From positions 1 through 33,859 of the forward strand of contig CASFYT010000015.1 of NCBI GenBank assembly GCA_949299015.1: DNA of 33,859 bases, written 5' to 3'. The translations under genes were made by a program, and so were the position numbers. Below are positions 15,811 through 24,641 of this stretch, one piece after another. Under the pieces are notes generated by a model. The model was given only the letters and a program-made list of their open reading frames with translations. It ran no database searches and had not been told where the DNA came from. Origin of the DNA: an uncultured Bacillota bacterium (lineage in GTDB: Bacteria; Bacillota_I; Bacilli_A; RFN20; CAG-288). Within the stretch, counting starts at the first letter, position 1, and the number at the start of each line of letters is the position of its first letter.

Positions 15811-17860
15811 GGCACATGGCCTCCATTTCACCGTTGTCACCGTAGCTTCCGCCTTGGAAGTAGGAGATGCAGACCGTCGGAACGACACGCGCCGGAGCGA
15901 TGTCTTCCTGAAGGTTGAGCATGTTCAGGTAGGACTTCCAGCCCTCATCGAGGGTCTGCTCGTCCGAGGTCTGGCTGTTGTCGCGATTGTAGCGGATGAA
16001 GTCGTGGATCGGCGTCCAGTAGTCGTCCGTCGCGTTGCTGAAGAGCGCCGCGCCCCACTCGTCGATGGTCGATCCCGGAAGGTTGAGGTTCTCCGCGACC
16101 GTCTCGATGTTGTGCTCGAAGATCGCGTAGCTGACGTTGCTGTCGAAGCCGGCGACCGCCGCCTTGATGTTGTCGATGCGCGTCTGATAGGAGGAGTTGT
16201 TGCCCGGATCGGAGTTGACGAAGTTGACGTAGGACGGATTCGTGCCGTAGTCGGTGCTGTCGGCCGCCGAGACGTTCTCTCCCGAGGCCGGGATGTTGAC
16301 CCTCCAGTATTCGTAGTCGTTGGCCATGTCGGAGTAGGGATCGTGGTTGACCGTGATGAAGTGGATTCCCTGATAGCCCGTCGAGCTCTCGTCGCCCGAG
16401 GAGCTTCCGGTTCCGGCGCGCGCGACGATGATCGGATTGCCCTTTCCGTCGCTGAGGACCTTCTGGTTCGCCGGGAGGTCGCGGATCGCGGTCGACGCCG
16501 TCGTTCCGCTGTACTCCGTCTGATAGGAGACGAGCTGAAGTCCCTCGACTTCGATGTACTTGTCGGCGACGATGTTGTCCAGCTGCCTCTGGACGCGGAG
16601 GTATTCCTGATAGCGGTCGGGATACTTGACCTGGACGGACGTCTCCGTGTCGCCCTCGAGCGTCAGGATCGTGCTGTCGTAGGCCTGGACGGAGGCGAGG
16701 AAGTCCGCCGCATAGGTGTCGCTGTCATCATAGATGAAGGAGACCGCATGGTTGTTGAAGTAGTTGTTGAAGAGGATGTTGCGCGGATACTGCGTCTCGT
16801 CGGTGTAGGCGACGGAGGCGCCGCTGTCGGCACGGGTCTGGTTCGCGACCTGTCCCATGGTCAGGGCGACCGAAAGCGGGATGCCGAAGGCCTTGCCCTG
16901 TCCGATCTCCGTGCTCTCGAGAGCGGAGGTCGAGGTGATGTCGCTCTGGACGTCGTCGGAAGGGACGCGGGCGTCCTTCTTCAGCTGCGTCTTGGCCTCT
17001 TCCGAGAGATTCGGATTGAGGAACGTATCGTAGGCGTAGACGCCGAGCTTGAACTCGTTGACGTAGGACGTCGAAAGGGACATGCCCACCGCGTTGGCCG
17101 CCGAGGAGGTATCGCCTCCCAGTTCGCCGTAGCTGGCCGCCGCATCGTCCGAAAGGACCTGTGCGACGGAGCCGAAAGAGGAAGAGGAGGAGAGCTGACG
17201 GACGACCTGGCTGATCTTGCTCGCGTTGTCGCTGGAGATGTGGCCGTCGTAATAGGCGGTCGCATCGCTCGAAGCATCGCTGGCATCGACCCGGACGAGG
17301 ATGTGGCTGATGTGGTAGGGACGCTCTTCCTCGACGTAGCGCTTGGTCATCTCCTCGGAAATGTGGTAGAGCCCGTCGTTGGTCTCGCCGTACGTTCCCG
17401 CCTGGTCGTTATAGAAGGAAGAGGAGTTCTCTTCGATCTGGGCCTCGGACAGCAGCTTGGCGCGCAGTTCGTCCATGTCGTCGACGCCCTGCTCGTCCAA
17501 GGCGTTCTCCATCTCCTCGCGATAGGAAGTTCCGTTGGTGTCCGCATTGGTCCGCCACTCTTCCTCGAGGTCGGAGATCTGGCCTTCGACGTCGACCTCC
17601 ATGGAGCTGGTGATCGGCGTCGCCAGCTGGGCAACGATGTCGCTGGCCGTGTTGTAGAGGGCCTCCGCCGAGCTCCGCTCGCCCTCCATCAGGTCATAGA
17701 TTTCCTTATACTCGTACGCCTTTCCTCCGACAGTGACGATCAGGCCATCCTGCCAATGGGCATCGGGATAGGAATAGCCGTCGCTGCTACAGGAAGTCAG
17801 GGCACTGGCCGTGGCTGAGAGTGCAAGCACCAAAGCCAAAGATTTCATGCCTTTCATCAT
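15797..17860 (-). CDS. PrsA-like foldase lipoprotein with parvulin-type PPIase domain
   Basis: A 687-residue lipoprotein. The signal peptide is MKGMKSLALVLALSATASA, with lipobox LTSC and C24 as the lipidation site. A SurA/PrsA-like N-terminal region runs to about 180. A parvulin-type PPIase region lies near 181-275, with HISHILVRVD at its start and the GELGGD motif at 245-250. The long remainder (275-687) is not recognised. Known PrsA proteins help secreted proteins fold outside the membrane and are usually about 300 residues, so this one is more than twice as long. Serine-, aspartate- and tyrosine-rich composition differs from neighbouring cytoplasmic proteins. AGGAGG lies six bases before ATG 17860 and nine before ATG 17857, and either could be used. 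Confidence 0.75.
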   Translation of the reverse strand: MMKGMKSLALVLALSATASALTSCSSDGYSYPDAHWQDGLIVTVGGKAYEYKEIYDLMEGERSSAEALYNTASDIVAQLATPITSSMEVDVEGQISDLEEEWRTNADTNGTSYREEMENALDEQGVDDMDELRAKLLSEAQIEENSSSFYNDQAGTYGETNDGLYHISEEMTKRYVEEERPYHISHILVRVDASDASSDATAYYDGHISSDNASKISQVVRQLSSSSSFGSVAQVLSDDAAASYGELGGDTSSAANAVGMSLSTSYVNEFKLGVYAYDTFLNPNLSEEAKTQLKKDARVPSDDVQSDITSTSALESTEIGQGKAFGIPLSVALTMGQVANQTRADSGASVAYTDETQYPRNILFNNYFNNHAVSFIYDDSDTYAADFLASVQAYDSTILTLEGDTETSVQVKYPDRYQEYLRVQRQLDNIVADKYIEVEGLQLVSYQTEYSGTTASTAIRDLPANQKVLSDGKGNPIIVARAGTGSSSGDESSTGYQGIHFITVNHDPYSDMANDYEYWRVNIPASGENVSAADSTDYGTNPSYVNFVNSDPGNNSSYQTRIDNIKAAVAGFDSNVSYAIFEHNIETVAENLNLPGSTIDEWGAALFSNATDDYWTPIHDFIRYNRDNSQTSDEQTLDEGWKSYLNMLNLQEDIAPARVVPTVCISYFQGGSYGDNGEMEAMCHVER

Positions 17861-17906
17861 GTGTGTCCTCCTAGTGAATAGCTCACGCACAGACAGAATC
17901 CCTACT

Positions 17907-17935
17907 AATATAGTTGTTTGCCTTTTCCATTTCAA
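17907..17935 (-). promoter_or_regulatory. Sigma-A promoter of the lipoprotein operon
   Basis: Minus strand TTGAAA (17930-17935), a 17-nt spacer, then TATATT (17907-17912). The mRNA leader would be about 40 nt and include the AGGAGG. The promoter is back to back with the parA promoter. Confidence 0.82.
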
Positions 17936-17972
17936 GAAAAGGATTTTGTCCCTGCAAAGCCGCTTCCGAAAA

Positions 17973-17981
17973 TGATAAAAT
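17973..17981 (+). promoter_or_regulatory. Extended -10 promoter of parA, apparently leaderless
   Basis: The plus strand reads TGATAAAAT at 17973-17981, an extended -10 of form TGnTAAAAT, ending eight bases before the ATG at 17990. A weak -35 (TGCAAA, 17953-17958) sits 17 nt upstream. No SD lies before the ATG. Confidence 0.5.
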
Positions 17982-17989
17982 CAACGTCT

Positions 17990-18778
17990 ATGAGCCATAT
18001 CATCAGCATCGTCAACCAGAAGGGAGGGGTCGGCAAGACGACCACCGCCTACAATCTGGCCTCGGCCCTGCGCCGATACAACAAGCGCGTCCTCGTCGTC
18101 GACCTCGACCCCCAGGGAAACTGCACGCGCGTCCTCGGAATCGATCCGGAGCTGGCGAGGAAGACCGTCCTCGACGTCCTCCTGGGCGACCTCGAGTGGA
18201 AGAAGGCCCTCCGAAAGACGAGCCTTCACCACATCCACCTGCTGCCGAGCAACCTCTCCCTGGCCATGCTGGAAAAGGAACTCTCCAAGCGCGGAAGGAG
18301 CCCGTCGACGCACCTCCTTTCGGACGCCTTGGACGAGCGCTGCCGGAAGGTCTACGACTTCGTCCTCATCGACTGCCCTCCCTCGCTGAGCCTGCTCTCC
18401 CTCAACGCCCTCGTCGCCTCCGAGGAGCTCATCGTCCCCATCCAGTGCGAATACTTCGCCCTCGAGGCCCTGCCCAAGCTCCTGTCGACGATCGGGAAGG
18501 TCCAGCGGGAGGACAACCCCCGCCTGGAGGTCCTCGGCCTGGTCCTGACCATGTTCGACGCCCGCGTCAAGCTCTCGACCGACATCGCCCAGAAGGTGCG
18601 ACAGGACTTCAAGGAAAGGGTCTTCCCCTCGGTCATCCCCCGTTCCAGCGCCATCGCCGAGGCCGCGTTCCGGAACCTTCCCATCGACGAGTACCGCCCG
18701 GCCTCCCAGGGGAGCGCCGCCTACCTCAGCCTCGCGAGGGAAGTCCTTTCGTATTATGAAAAAAGGAAGGAAGGCTAG
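17990..18778 (+). CDS. parA: ParA/Soj-family ATPase
   Basis: A 262-residue P-loop ATPase of the ParA/MinD superfamily. The deviant Walker A KGGVGKTT is at 11-18 with the signature lysine K11. VVDLDPQGN (36-44) and FVLIDCPPSLSLL near 118-130 (Walker B) follow. Length and order match chromosomal Soj rather than the longer plasmid ParA with an N-terminal HTH. ParA normally acts with ParB and parS in chromosome or plasmid segregation and origin control, but no parB or parS-like site is visible here, so the partner is unknown. I chose ATG 17990 because the conserved motif starts nine residues later. Longer in-frame starts fall in the promoter. It converges on queH with a 4-bp overlap. Confidence 0.9.
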   Translation: MSHIISIVNQKGGVGKTTTAYNLASALRRYNKRVLVVDLDPQGNCTRVLGIDPELARKTVLDVLLGDLEWKKALRKTSLHHIHLLPSNLSLAMLEKELSKRGRSPSTHLLSDALDERCRKVYDFVLIDCPPSLSLLSLNALVASEELIVPIQCEYFALEALPKLLSTIGKVQREDNPRLEVLGLVLTMFDARVKLSTDIAQKVRQDFKERVFPSVIPRSSAIAEAAFRNLPIDEYRPASQGSAAYLSLAREVLSYYEKRKEG

Positions 18779-19422
18779 CCGTCCTTCGCCCGCTTGGCCT
18801 CCTGCCGTTCGAGGAGGGAGGCCATGCAGCCGCAGTAGTCCTGACGATAGAGCCCGTACTTCTTCGAAAGCTGGATCCCTTTGAGCTGCCCGTCGTGCTT
18901 CTTGAAATCCGAGAAGAGGTACTTCGTCCCCGGATAGGAGGCCGAGAGCCTTTCCCCGATCTCGTTGAGGAGAGCCGAGGGCTTTCGGCTGGAGACCGTC
19001 ATCACCGTCGTGAAGTACTCGAAGCCGTGCTCGAAGGCGTACTGGTAGGAAAGGCGCATCCGCCATTCGTGGCAGAGCAGGCAGGTCGGGCCGTTCTCCC
19101 GGTCCTCGAACCGCCTCTGGAAGGACTCGCGATAGCCCCGGAAGTCCTCCGGAAGGGAGACCAGGCGATAGGAAAGGCCCTCGTCCCGGGCATAGCGGAA
19201 CAGGAAGGACTGGAGCGTCCTCTCCCTCCGGTCGTATTCGGAAAGCGGCTGGATGTTGGGGTTGAGGTAGCCGACGGTGACGTCGAAGGCCCGGGCGAGG
19301 ATCGAGAACGGATAGGTCAGGCAGGGGCCGCAGCAGGCGTGAAGGAAGAGGGTCGGCCTCCGACCCTCCCTCTCGACCTGGCTAAGGGTCTCCCGGAAGA
19401 AAAGATCGTCGTCGCGTCCCAT
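18775..19422 (-). CDS. queH: Epoxyqueuosine reductase QueH
   Basis: QueH performs the last step of queuosine formation, reducing epoxyqueuosine in tRNA to queuosine. It replaces the cobalamin enzyme QueG in many bacteria. The 215-residue product has the family cysteines: C30, C31 and C34 in LHACCGPC, C114 and C117 in CLLC, and C197 and C199 in YCGC. These supply the Fe-S and metal ligands. NIQP near 56-59 and the RKPS motif at 146-149 are also typical. It starts one base after the queA stop, so tgt-queA-queH form a single operon in pathway order. Confidence 0.93.
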   Translation of the reverse strand: MGRDDDLFFRETLSQVEREGRRPTLFLHACCGPCLTYPFSILARAFDVTVGYLNPNIQPLSEYDRRERTLQSFLFRYARDEGLSYRLVSLPEDFRGYRESFQRRFEDRENGPTCLLCHEWRMRLSYQYAFEHGFEYFTTVMTVSSRKPSALLNEIGERLSASYPGTKYLFSDFKKHDGQLKGIQLSKKYGLYRQDYCGCMASLLERQEAKRAKDG

Positions 19423-19423
19423 C

Positions 19424-20497
19424 CTAGTCCCTCTTGAGGAACATCGCGTCTCCAAAGGAGAAGAAGCGGTACTTTTCCTCGACGGCATGGCGGTAGGCCC
19501 GAAGGATGATGTCGCGGCTGGAAAAGGCCGAGACCAGCATCAGGAGGGTCGACTTCGGAAGATGGAAGTTGGTGATGAGGGCGTCGATTGCCCGATATTG
19601 AAATCCAGGATAGATGAAAAGCTTCGTCTCTCCGGAAGTCGCCTGAAATCGGCCGAAACGTTGATAGACCGACTCCAAGGTCCTTGTCGAAGTCGTTCCG
19701 ATGGCGATGATTCGCCTTCCCTCCTTCTTGGCCTGGTTGAGCGCCTTTGCCGCCTCCTCGTCCATCACGTAGTATTCGGAGTGCATGTCGTGCTTTCGGA
19801 TGTCGTCCTCCTTGACGGGACGGAAGGTCCCGAGGCCGACGTGAAGGGTGACGTCGACCACCTCGACGCCCTTCTTCCGGAGCGCATCGAAGAGCTCCGG
19901 CGTGAAATGGAAACCCGCCGTCGGCGCCGCCGCCGAGCCTTCGACCTTGGCGTAGACGGTCTGATACCGGGAATTGTCTCCCAGCTGGGCGTGGATGTAG
20001 GGAGGAAGGGGCATCCGTCCCAGGCGCTCGAGGACTTCGAGGAAGAGGCCTTCGTATTGGAAGGAGAAGATGCGGAGACCCTCATCCCCGACTTCGACGC
20101 AGGTGGCGACAAGCTCGTCGTCCCGGCCGAAGGAGACCCTGGTCCCGACCTTGACCACCTTGGCGTTTCCGACCAGGCATTGCCAGACGTCCTTCTTCCC
20201 CTCGAGCTCCCGGAGCAGGAGGACCTCGACGTGGGCGTGGGTCTCCTTCTTCTCGCCCAAAAGGCGGGCCGGGATGACCTTGGTATTGTTCCGGACCAGG
20301 ACGTCGCCGGGCCGGAGATACCTTTCGATGTTGCGGAAGCAGGGCTCGTCGACAAGCTCCCCCGTGTCCCGGTCGACGACAAGGAGGCGCGATTCGTCCC
20401 TCTTCTCGGCCGGGGACTGGGCGATCCGTTCCTCCGGAAGGTCGTAGTCGTAGGAGGAAAGGGAAAAGACGTCGTAGTCGAATCCGTTCGTGTTCAT
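19424..20497 (-). CDS. queA: S-adenosylmethionine:tRNA ribosyltransferase-isomerase QueA
   Basis: QueA transfers the ribosyl part of S-adenosylmethionine to preQ1 in position 34 of tRNA to make epoxyqueuosine. The 357 residues match the family. Blocks seen are DLPEERIAQ near 19-27, [11 protein letters not shown] near 69-79, [23 protein letters not shown] near 178-194, [10 protein letters not shown] and [14 protein letters not shown]. The ATG at 20497 shares its A with the TGA of tgt. The upstream end of the frame contains no SD of note, consistent with coupled translation. Confidence 0.96.
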   Translation of the reverse strand: MNTNGFDYDVFSLSSYDYDLPEERIAQSPAEKRDESRLLVVDRDTGELVDEPCFRNIERYLRPGDVLVRNNTKVIPARLLGEKKETHAHVEVLLLRELEGKKDVWQCLVGNAKVVKVGTRVSFGRDDELVATCVEVGDEGLRIFSFQYEGLFLEVLERLGRMPLPPYIHAQLGDNSRYQTVYAKVEGSAAAPTAGFHFTPELFDALRKKGVEVVDVTLHVGLGTFRPVKEDDIRKHDMHSEYYVMDEEAAKALNQAKKEGRRIIAIGTTSTRTLESVYQRFGRFQATSGETKLFIYPGFQYRAIDALITNFHLPKSTLLMLVSAFSSRDIILRAYRHAVEEKYRFFSFGDAMFLKRD

Positions 20498-21627
20498 CAG
20501 CACCCCCTCTCGCCTTTGAAGTCGGCCAGGACCTGGGCGGCGAACTCCAGGAAGCGGTCTTCGCGGATGGCCTTCCTCGCCCGCTCCATCTGATGGATGA
20601 GGAAGCGGATGTTGTGCAGGGAACAGAGCCGTCCGCCAAAGCCCTCCTCGCACTTCATGAGGTGATGGAGGTAGGCCTTGGTATAGTGTCGGCAGCAGGG
20701 ACAGTCGCAGTCGGGATCCAGCGGCGTGAAGTCCCGCTCGTAGCGTCGGTTCTTGATGTTGACCCGGCCGTAGGAGGTCATCAGCGTCCCATGGCGGGCC
20801 AGGCGGGTCGGAAGGACGCAGTCGAACATGTCGACGCCTTTCCGGATGCCGTCGAACATCATGTCCAGGGAGCCGATCCCCATCAGGTAGCGCGGCTTGT
20901 CGTAGGGGAGGAAGGGGATCGTCAGCGAGACCTCGTGGTATTCCGTGATCCGAGGTTCTCCGATCGCCGTTCCGCCGATGGAGAAGCCGTCGAAGGGAAG
21001 CCGGGTCAGCTCCTGGGCGCAGTACTGGCGAAGGTCGGCGAAGTCGCCGCCCTGGCAGATGCCGAACAGGGCCTGGTCGTCCCTCCTCTTGGCGGCGAGG
21101 CAGCGCTTGGCCCAGCGGATCGTGCGCAGGACCGAATCGGTCATGTATTCCTTCGTCGCCGGATAGGGGGCGCACTCGTCGAAGGCCATGATGATGTCCG
21201 CGCCGATGTCCTCCTCGAGGGCGATGACGCTCTCCGGCGAGAAGAAATGACGATCTCCCGAGAGCGGATCCTTGAAGGAGACGCCCTCCTCCGTGATCTT
21301 GTCGCGAAGCTTGGTCAGGGAAAAGACCTGATAGCCGCCGGAATCGGTCAGCATCGGTCCGTCGTAGTTCATGAACCGCTGGACGCCTCCGGCCTGACGG
21401 ACGACGTCGCTTCCCGGGCGGAGGGCGAGGTGGTAGGTATTGGCCAGGACGACGCCGCTTCCCAGGGCCTTGAGCTCCTCCGGAGAGAGGAGCTTCACCG
21501 TCGCCTGGGTGCCGACGGGCATGAACATCGGAAGCTCGACCGTCCCGTGGGGCGTGTGGAGCAGGCCATAGCGGGCCTCGCAGTGGCGATCCTGGTGGAG
21601 GATCTCGATATGAAAATCTTTGGACAT
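20497..21627 (-). CDS. tgt: tRNA-guanine transglycosylase Tgt
   Basis: Tgt exchanges guanine-34 of Asp, Asn, His and Tyr tRNAs for preQ1. The 376-residue product shows the catalytic region [13 protein letters not shown] with D95, the second aspartate region [15 protein letters not shown] near 260-275, and the zinc site [17 protein letters not shown] near 300-316. I start at ATG 21627, because a TTG three codons earlier lies only two bases past the -10 box. There is no SD. A perfect TATAAT ends eight bases before the ATG, so the mRNA appears leaderless, which leaves no room for a preQ1 riboswitch. Confidence 0.95.
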   Translation of the reverse strand: MSKDFHIEILHQDRHCEARYGLLHTPHGTVELPMFMPVGTQATVKLLSPEELKALGSGVVLANTYHLALRPGSDVVRQAGGVQRFMNYDGPMLTDSGGYQVFSLTKLRDKITEEGVSFKDPLSGDRHFFSPESVIALEEDIGADIIMAFDECAPYPATKEYMTDSVLRTIRWAKRCLAAKRRDDQALFGICQGGDFADLRQYCAQELTRLPFDGFSIGGTAIGEPRITEYHEVSLTIPFLPYDKPRYLMGIGSLDMMFDGIRKGVDMFDCVLPTRLARHGTLMTSYGRVNIKNRRYERDFTPLDPDCDCPCCRHYTKAYLHHLMKCEEGFGGRLCSLHNIRFLIHQMERARKAIREDRFLEFAAQVLADFKGERGC

Positions 21628-21635
21628 GGCAAACA

Positions 21636-21641
21636 ATTATA
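21636..21641 (-). promoter_or_regulatory. -10 box of tgt operon, leaderless layout
   Basis: TATAAT on the minus strand (21641-21636) ends eight bases before the tgt ATG at 21627. The -35 region is poor. No SD sequence is present between the box and the start codon. Confidence 0.55.
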
Positions 21642-21701
21642 AGACAAAAGCTCCGAAGATGGGAGGGACCCTAGGCCGAAACGGCTTCCGTCGGGAAGGC
21701 C

Positions 21702-21731
21702 GCAAAGGAAATGGCCGGTCCTCCCGGCCAT
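21702..21731 (-). terminator. Probable terminator after gatB
   Basis: On the minus strand ATGGCCGG (21731-21724) and CCGGCCAT (21718-21711) form an 8-bp GC-rich stem with a GAGGA loop, followed by the T-rich but imperfect tract TTCCTTT. It begins nine bases after the gatB stop. Confidence 0.55.
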
Positions 21732-21739
21732 GTTCCGTC

Positions 21740-23179
21740 CTAGCGTTCGCTGCCGCAGGGGCCGATCTTCTCGAGGATCTTCTCCTTGGCCAGGGAAGGA
21801 TTGACCTTCCCCTTGGAGAGCTTCATCGCCTGTCCGACCAGGTAGCCGAGGGCGCGATCCTTTCCCCGCTTCCAGTCGGCGACCGACTGGGCGTTGGCGG
21901 CGAGGACCTCGGCGACGACCTTCTCGACTTCGCCGTCGTCGGAGATCTGCTCCATCCCCCGTTCCTTGACGACCTGGAGCGGGTCCCTTCCCTCCTCCAT
22001 CATCGCCTGGAGGACTTCCTTTCCCTGACGGGAGTTGATCTTCCCCTGGCTGAGGAGGTCGCTCAGCTCGACCAGCTGCTCCTTGGTGAAGGGGAGGTCG
22101 GAGAGCTTCTTCTCGGCCTTGTTCAGGTAGCCGAGGATCTCGACCATCAGGAGGTTCCACAGATTGGTCGGGCTCTGGACCGAAAGGTTGAGGCATCCTT
22201 CGTAGAAGAGGACGAAGTCGCGGTCCTTGAGCAGCTCCTCGATCTGGTATTCGTCCAACCCGCGCTGGCGAAGCTCCCGGCGATAGGCGTCGGGGAGCTT
22301 GTTCATCGAATGCACGGCGTCGTAGACGAAGTCGTCGTCGAGATCGATGGGGACGATGTTGGGCTCGCGGAAGTACTTGTAGTCGACGGCATCGGTCTTC
22401 TTGCGCATCAGGACCGTCTTCTTCTGCGCCTCGTCGTAGCGCCTCGTCTCCTGCTCGACCGCGCCGCCCTCGGAAAGGATCCTTCCCTGGCGCTGGATCT
22501 CGTAGTCGACCGCCGCCCTGATGTTCTGGATCGTGTTGAGGTTCTTGCATTCGCACTTCGTGCCGAACTTCTCCGTTCCCTTCGGACGCAGGGAGATGTT
22601 GATGTCGCAGCGCATCGATCCGTTCTCCATCTTTCCGTCGCTGACGCCCAGGTAGGTCACGATCTCCCGGATCGCCTCGACGTACTTCATCGCCTCTTCG
22701 CCCGAGCGCATGTCCGGACGGGAGACGATCTCCAGAAGCGGCGTCCCGCAGCGGTTGAAGTTGACCAGGGAGATGTCGTTGAGGTGGACCTGCTTCGCCG
22801 TGTCCTCCTCCAGGTGGGCCTGCTCGACTCCGATGCGGCGTTCCTTCCCGCCGACCTGGAGCACGACTTCTCCGTCCGTGCCGATGGGTCGGAACTGCTG
22901 GGTGATCTGATAGCCCTTGGGAAGGTCCGGATAGAAATAGTTCTTGCGGTCGAAGTAGAGCGTGTGGTCGACCTTCATCCTCAGGGCCGTGCAGATCTTG
23001 ATGGCATAGCTGACCGCCTCCTTGTTGAGGATCGGCAGCGTTCCGGGAAAGGCCCAGTCGAAGAGGACGGTCTGGGAATTGGGTTCCTCGCCGAAGGTGC
23101 AGGGAGCTCCCGAAAAGATCTTCGACTTCGTCTTCAGCTCCACGTGGATTTCCACGCCGATGACGGGTTCGAACTCCAT
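21740..23179 (-). CDS. gatB: Aspartyl/glutamyl-tRNA amidotransferase subunit B
   Basis: GatB is the kinase and tRNA-binding subunit of GatCAB, which turns Glu-tRNA(Gln) (and often Asp-tRNA(Asn)) into the amide form. The 479 residues match the family. GVEIHVEL is at 8-15, and TKSKIFSGAPC, YFDRKNYFYPDLPKGYQITQ, NFNRCGTPLLEIV and MRCDINISL follow in order. The C-terminal helical YqeY-like tail ends the protein. GAGGTG precedes ATG 23179. The gene starts one base after the gatA stop. A hairpin follows the stop. Confidence 0.97.
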   Translation of the reverse strand: MEFEPVIGVEIHVELKTKSKIFSGAPCTFGEEPNSQTVLFDWAFPGTLPILNKEAVSYAIKICTALRMKVDHTLYFDRKNYFYPDLPKGYQITQQFRPIGTDGEVVLQVGGKERRIGVEQAHLEEDTAKQVHLNDISLVNFNRCGTPLLEIVSRPDMRSGEEAMKYVEAIREIVTYLGVSDGKMENGSMRCDINISLRPKGTEKFGTKCECKNLNTIQNIRAAVDYEIQRQGRILSEGGAVEQETRRYDEAQKKTVLMRKKTDAVDYKYFREPNIVPIDLDDDFVYDAVHSMNKLPDAYRRELRQRGLDEYQIEELLKDRDFVLFYEGCLNLSVQSPTNLWNLLMVEILGYLNKAEKKLSDLPFTKEQLVELSDLLSQGKINSRQGKEVLQAMMEEGRDPLQVVKERGMEQISDDGEVEKVVAEVLAANAQSVADWKRGKDRALGYLVGQAMKLSKGKVNPSLAKEKILEKIGPCGSER

Positions 23180-23180
23180 C

Positions 23181-24641
23181 TCACTTCACCTCCTGGGCAA
23201 TGATGTCACAACGCTGGACGATCGACTCGATCTCTCCTCCAAGCGAAAGGACGTATCCGTCTTCAAAATTCCTTCCGGTCACGTTGATTCCGAAGGGAAG
23301 TCCGTCTTCCACCCCGAGAGGAAGGGTCAGGGATGGATAGCCGCCGAAGTTTCCGATCGTCAGGATGTTGTCCAGGAAATCCGGCTTGGTCGACCAGGCG
23401 GTCGTCAGCTCGTCCAGGTGCGGGGGCTTGGAATAGCTCGCCGGCAGGACGAGGTAGTCGATGCTGTCGAAGAAGCGGTTCATCTCGTCGACGATCATCC
23501 TCCTGGCCTTCTGGGCCCGGTTGAACATCTCCTCCTGGTTGGCACTGAGAAGGGAAAAGCCGCCGATGACGAATCGCCTCTTGATCATGTCGGAGAAGCC
23601 GGAGGTCCGCGCCATCGTCATGTACTGCGCGTAGGTCTGCGGCGTCCCGTCCGGCCTCGGGCCGAAGCGGATGCCGTCGAGGTTGGCGTTGTTGGACGTG
23701 CTCTCGGCGCAGGAGAGGATCATGTACGTCGGATAGAGGGCGTCCAAAAGCGCCTCCGGATAGTCGTAGGCCAGGACCTCGTATCCCTTCTCCGAGAGCG
23801 CGTGAAGGAGGTCGAGGTAGCTCTTTCGGATCGTCTCGTCCTGGATGCTGTCCAGGACGTGGCGGAAGTAGCCGACGCGCTTGAGCGTGCGGTGCTCCAG
23901 GACGTAGTTCTGGTAGCGCTCGCGCTTGCGGGAGGAAGAGGACATGTCCATCTTGTCCCTCCCGGAGAGGGCCGTCAGGACGTAGGAGGCGTCCTTGACG
24001 TTGCGCGTGAAGAAGCCCACCGCATCCATGGAGGTCGCGAAGGGGAAGAGGCCGAAGCGGGAGATGCGTCCCCAGGTCGCCTTGAATCCGACCGTCTGCG
24101 AATAGGAGGCCGGCTTGCGGACCGAGTCCCCGGTGTCCGAGCCCAGGGCCAAAGGGGCGATTCCCTGGCTGACGGCCGCGGCGCTCCCGCAGGAGGAACC
24201 GCCGACGATGCGCGTCGCGTCGTAGGGATTGGTCGTCACGCCCTTGTGTCCCGTCGTGCCGGTTCCGCCCATCGCCAGCTCGTCCATGGTCGTCTTGGCC
24301 ACGAGGATCATGCCGGCGCGCCTGAGGCGCGACACGGCGGTCGCGTCGTAGAGGGGGACGTAGCCTTCCAGGATCCGGGACGAGGCCGTCGTCTCGACGC
24401 CTTTCGTCGAAAAATTGTCCTTGGCCAGGAAAGGAATGCCCTTGAGATATTCCTCCTCCTTGACCTGGGTGATTCGCTTGGCCTCGGCGCGGGCCTTGTC
24501 GAAGCACGTCGCCTCGAAGCTGTTGCAGCGATCCTTCTCGATGCCGCGGATGCAGTCCTCGACAAGGTCGAGGGGCGTGACCTTGCCCTTGACGAGCAGG
24601 TCGTGAAGTGCCGAAATCGGCTTATTCATCCATTTGGTCAT
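23181..24641 (-). CDS. gatA: Aspartyl/glutamyl-tRNA amidotransferase subunit A
   Basis: GatA releases ammonia from glutamine for the amidation done by GatB. It is an amidase-signature enzyme of 486 residues. The Ser-cis-Ser-Lys triad can be placed as K74 (LAKDNF), S149 (VGGSSCGS) and S173 (TGDSVRKPAS), with the same spacing as in other GatA proteins. The loop reads TGDS where most bacterial GatA proteins have TGGS. I know this D form from Mollicutes-like lineages. The start at 24641 overlaps gatC by 20 bp, and a second ATG at 24629 is also possible. Neither has a strong SD, so translation is probably coupled to gatC. Confidence 0.96.
   Translation of the reverse strand: MTKWMNKPISALHDLLVKGKVTPLDLVEDCIRGIEKDRCNSFEATCFDKARAEAKRITQVKEEEYLKGIPFLAKDNFSTKGVETTASSRILEGYVPLYDATAVSRLRRAGMILVAKTTMDELAMGGTGTTGHKGVTTNPYDATRIVGGSSCGSAAAVSQGIAPLALGSDTGDSVRKPASYSQTVGFKATWGRISRFGLFPFATSMDAVGFFTRNVKDASYVLTALSGRDKMDMSSSSRKRERYQNYVLEHRTLKRVGYFRHVLDSIQDETIRKSYLDLLHALSEKGYEVLAYDYPEALLDALYPTYMILSCAESTSNNANLDGIRFGPRPDGTPQTYAQYMTMARTSGFSDMIKRRFVIGGFSLLSANQEEMFNRAQKARRMIVDEMNRFFDSIDYLVLPASYSKPPHLDELTTAWSTKPDFLDNILTIGNFGGYPSLTLPLGVEDGLPFGINVTGRNFEDGYVLSLGGEIESIVQRCDIIAQEVK

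Noticed and set aside
13534-17818. Very long open frames on the plus strand opposite the two lipoprotein genes
   Set aside because: They are antisense shadows caused by GC-rich codon use (Val, Arg, Asp and Gly rich, no SD, no domains). The minus strand has lipoboxes, SDs, a promoter and a terminator.
21628-21739. preQ1 riboswitch upstream of tgt
   Set aside because: The -10 box lies eight bases from the ATG, so there is no leader to hold an aptamer, and no preQ1-like pseudoknot pattern is seen in the gap.
21620-23203. Long plus-strand frame opposite gatB
   Set aside because: Antisense shadow: the gatB frame is a full-length match to a known family and the plus frame has low-complexity composition and no start signals.
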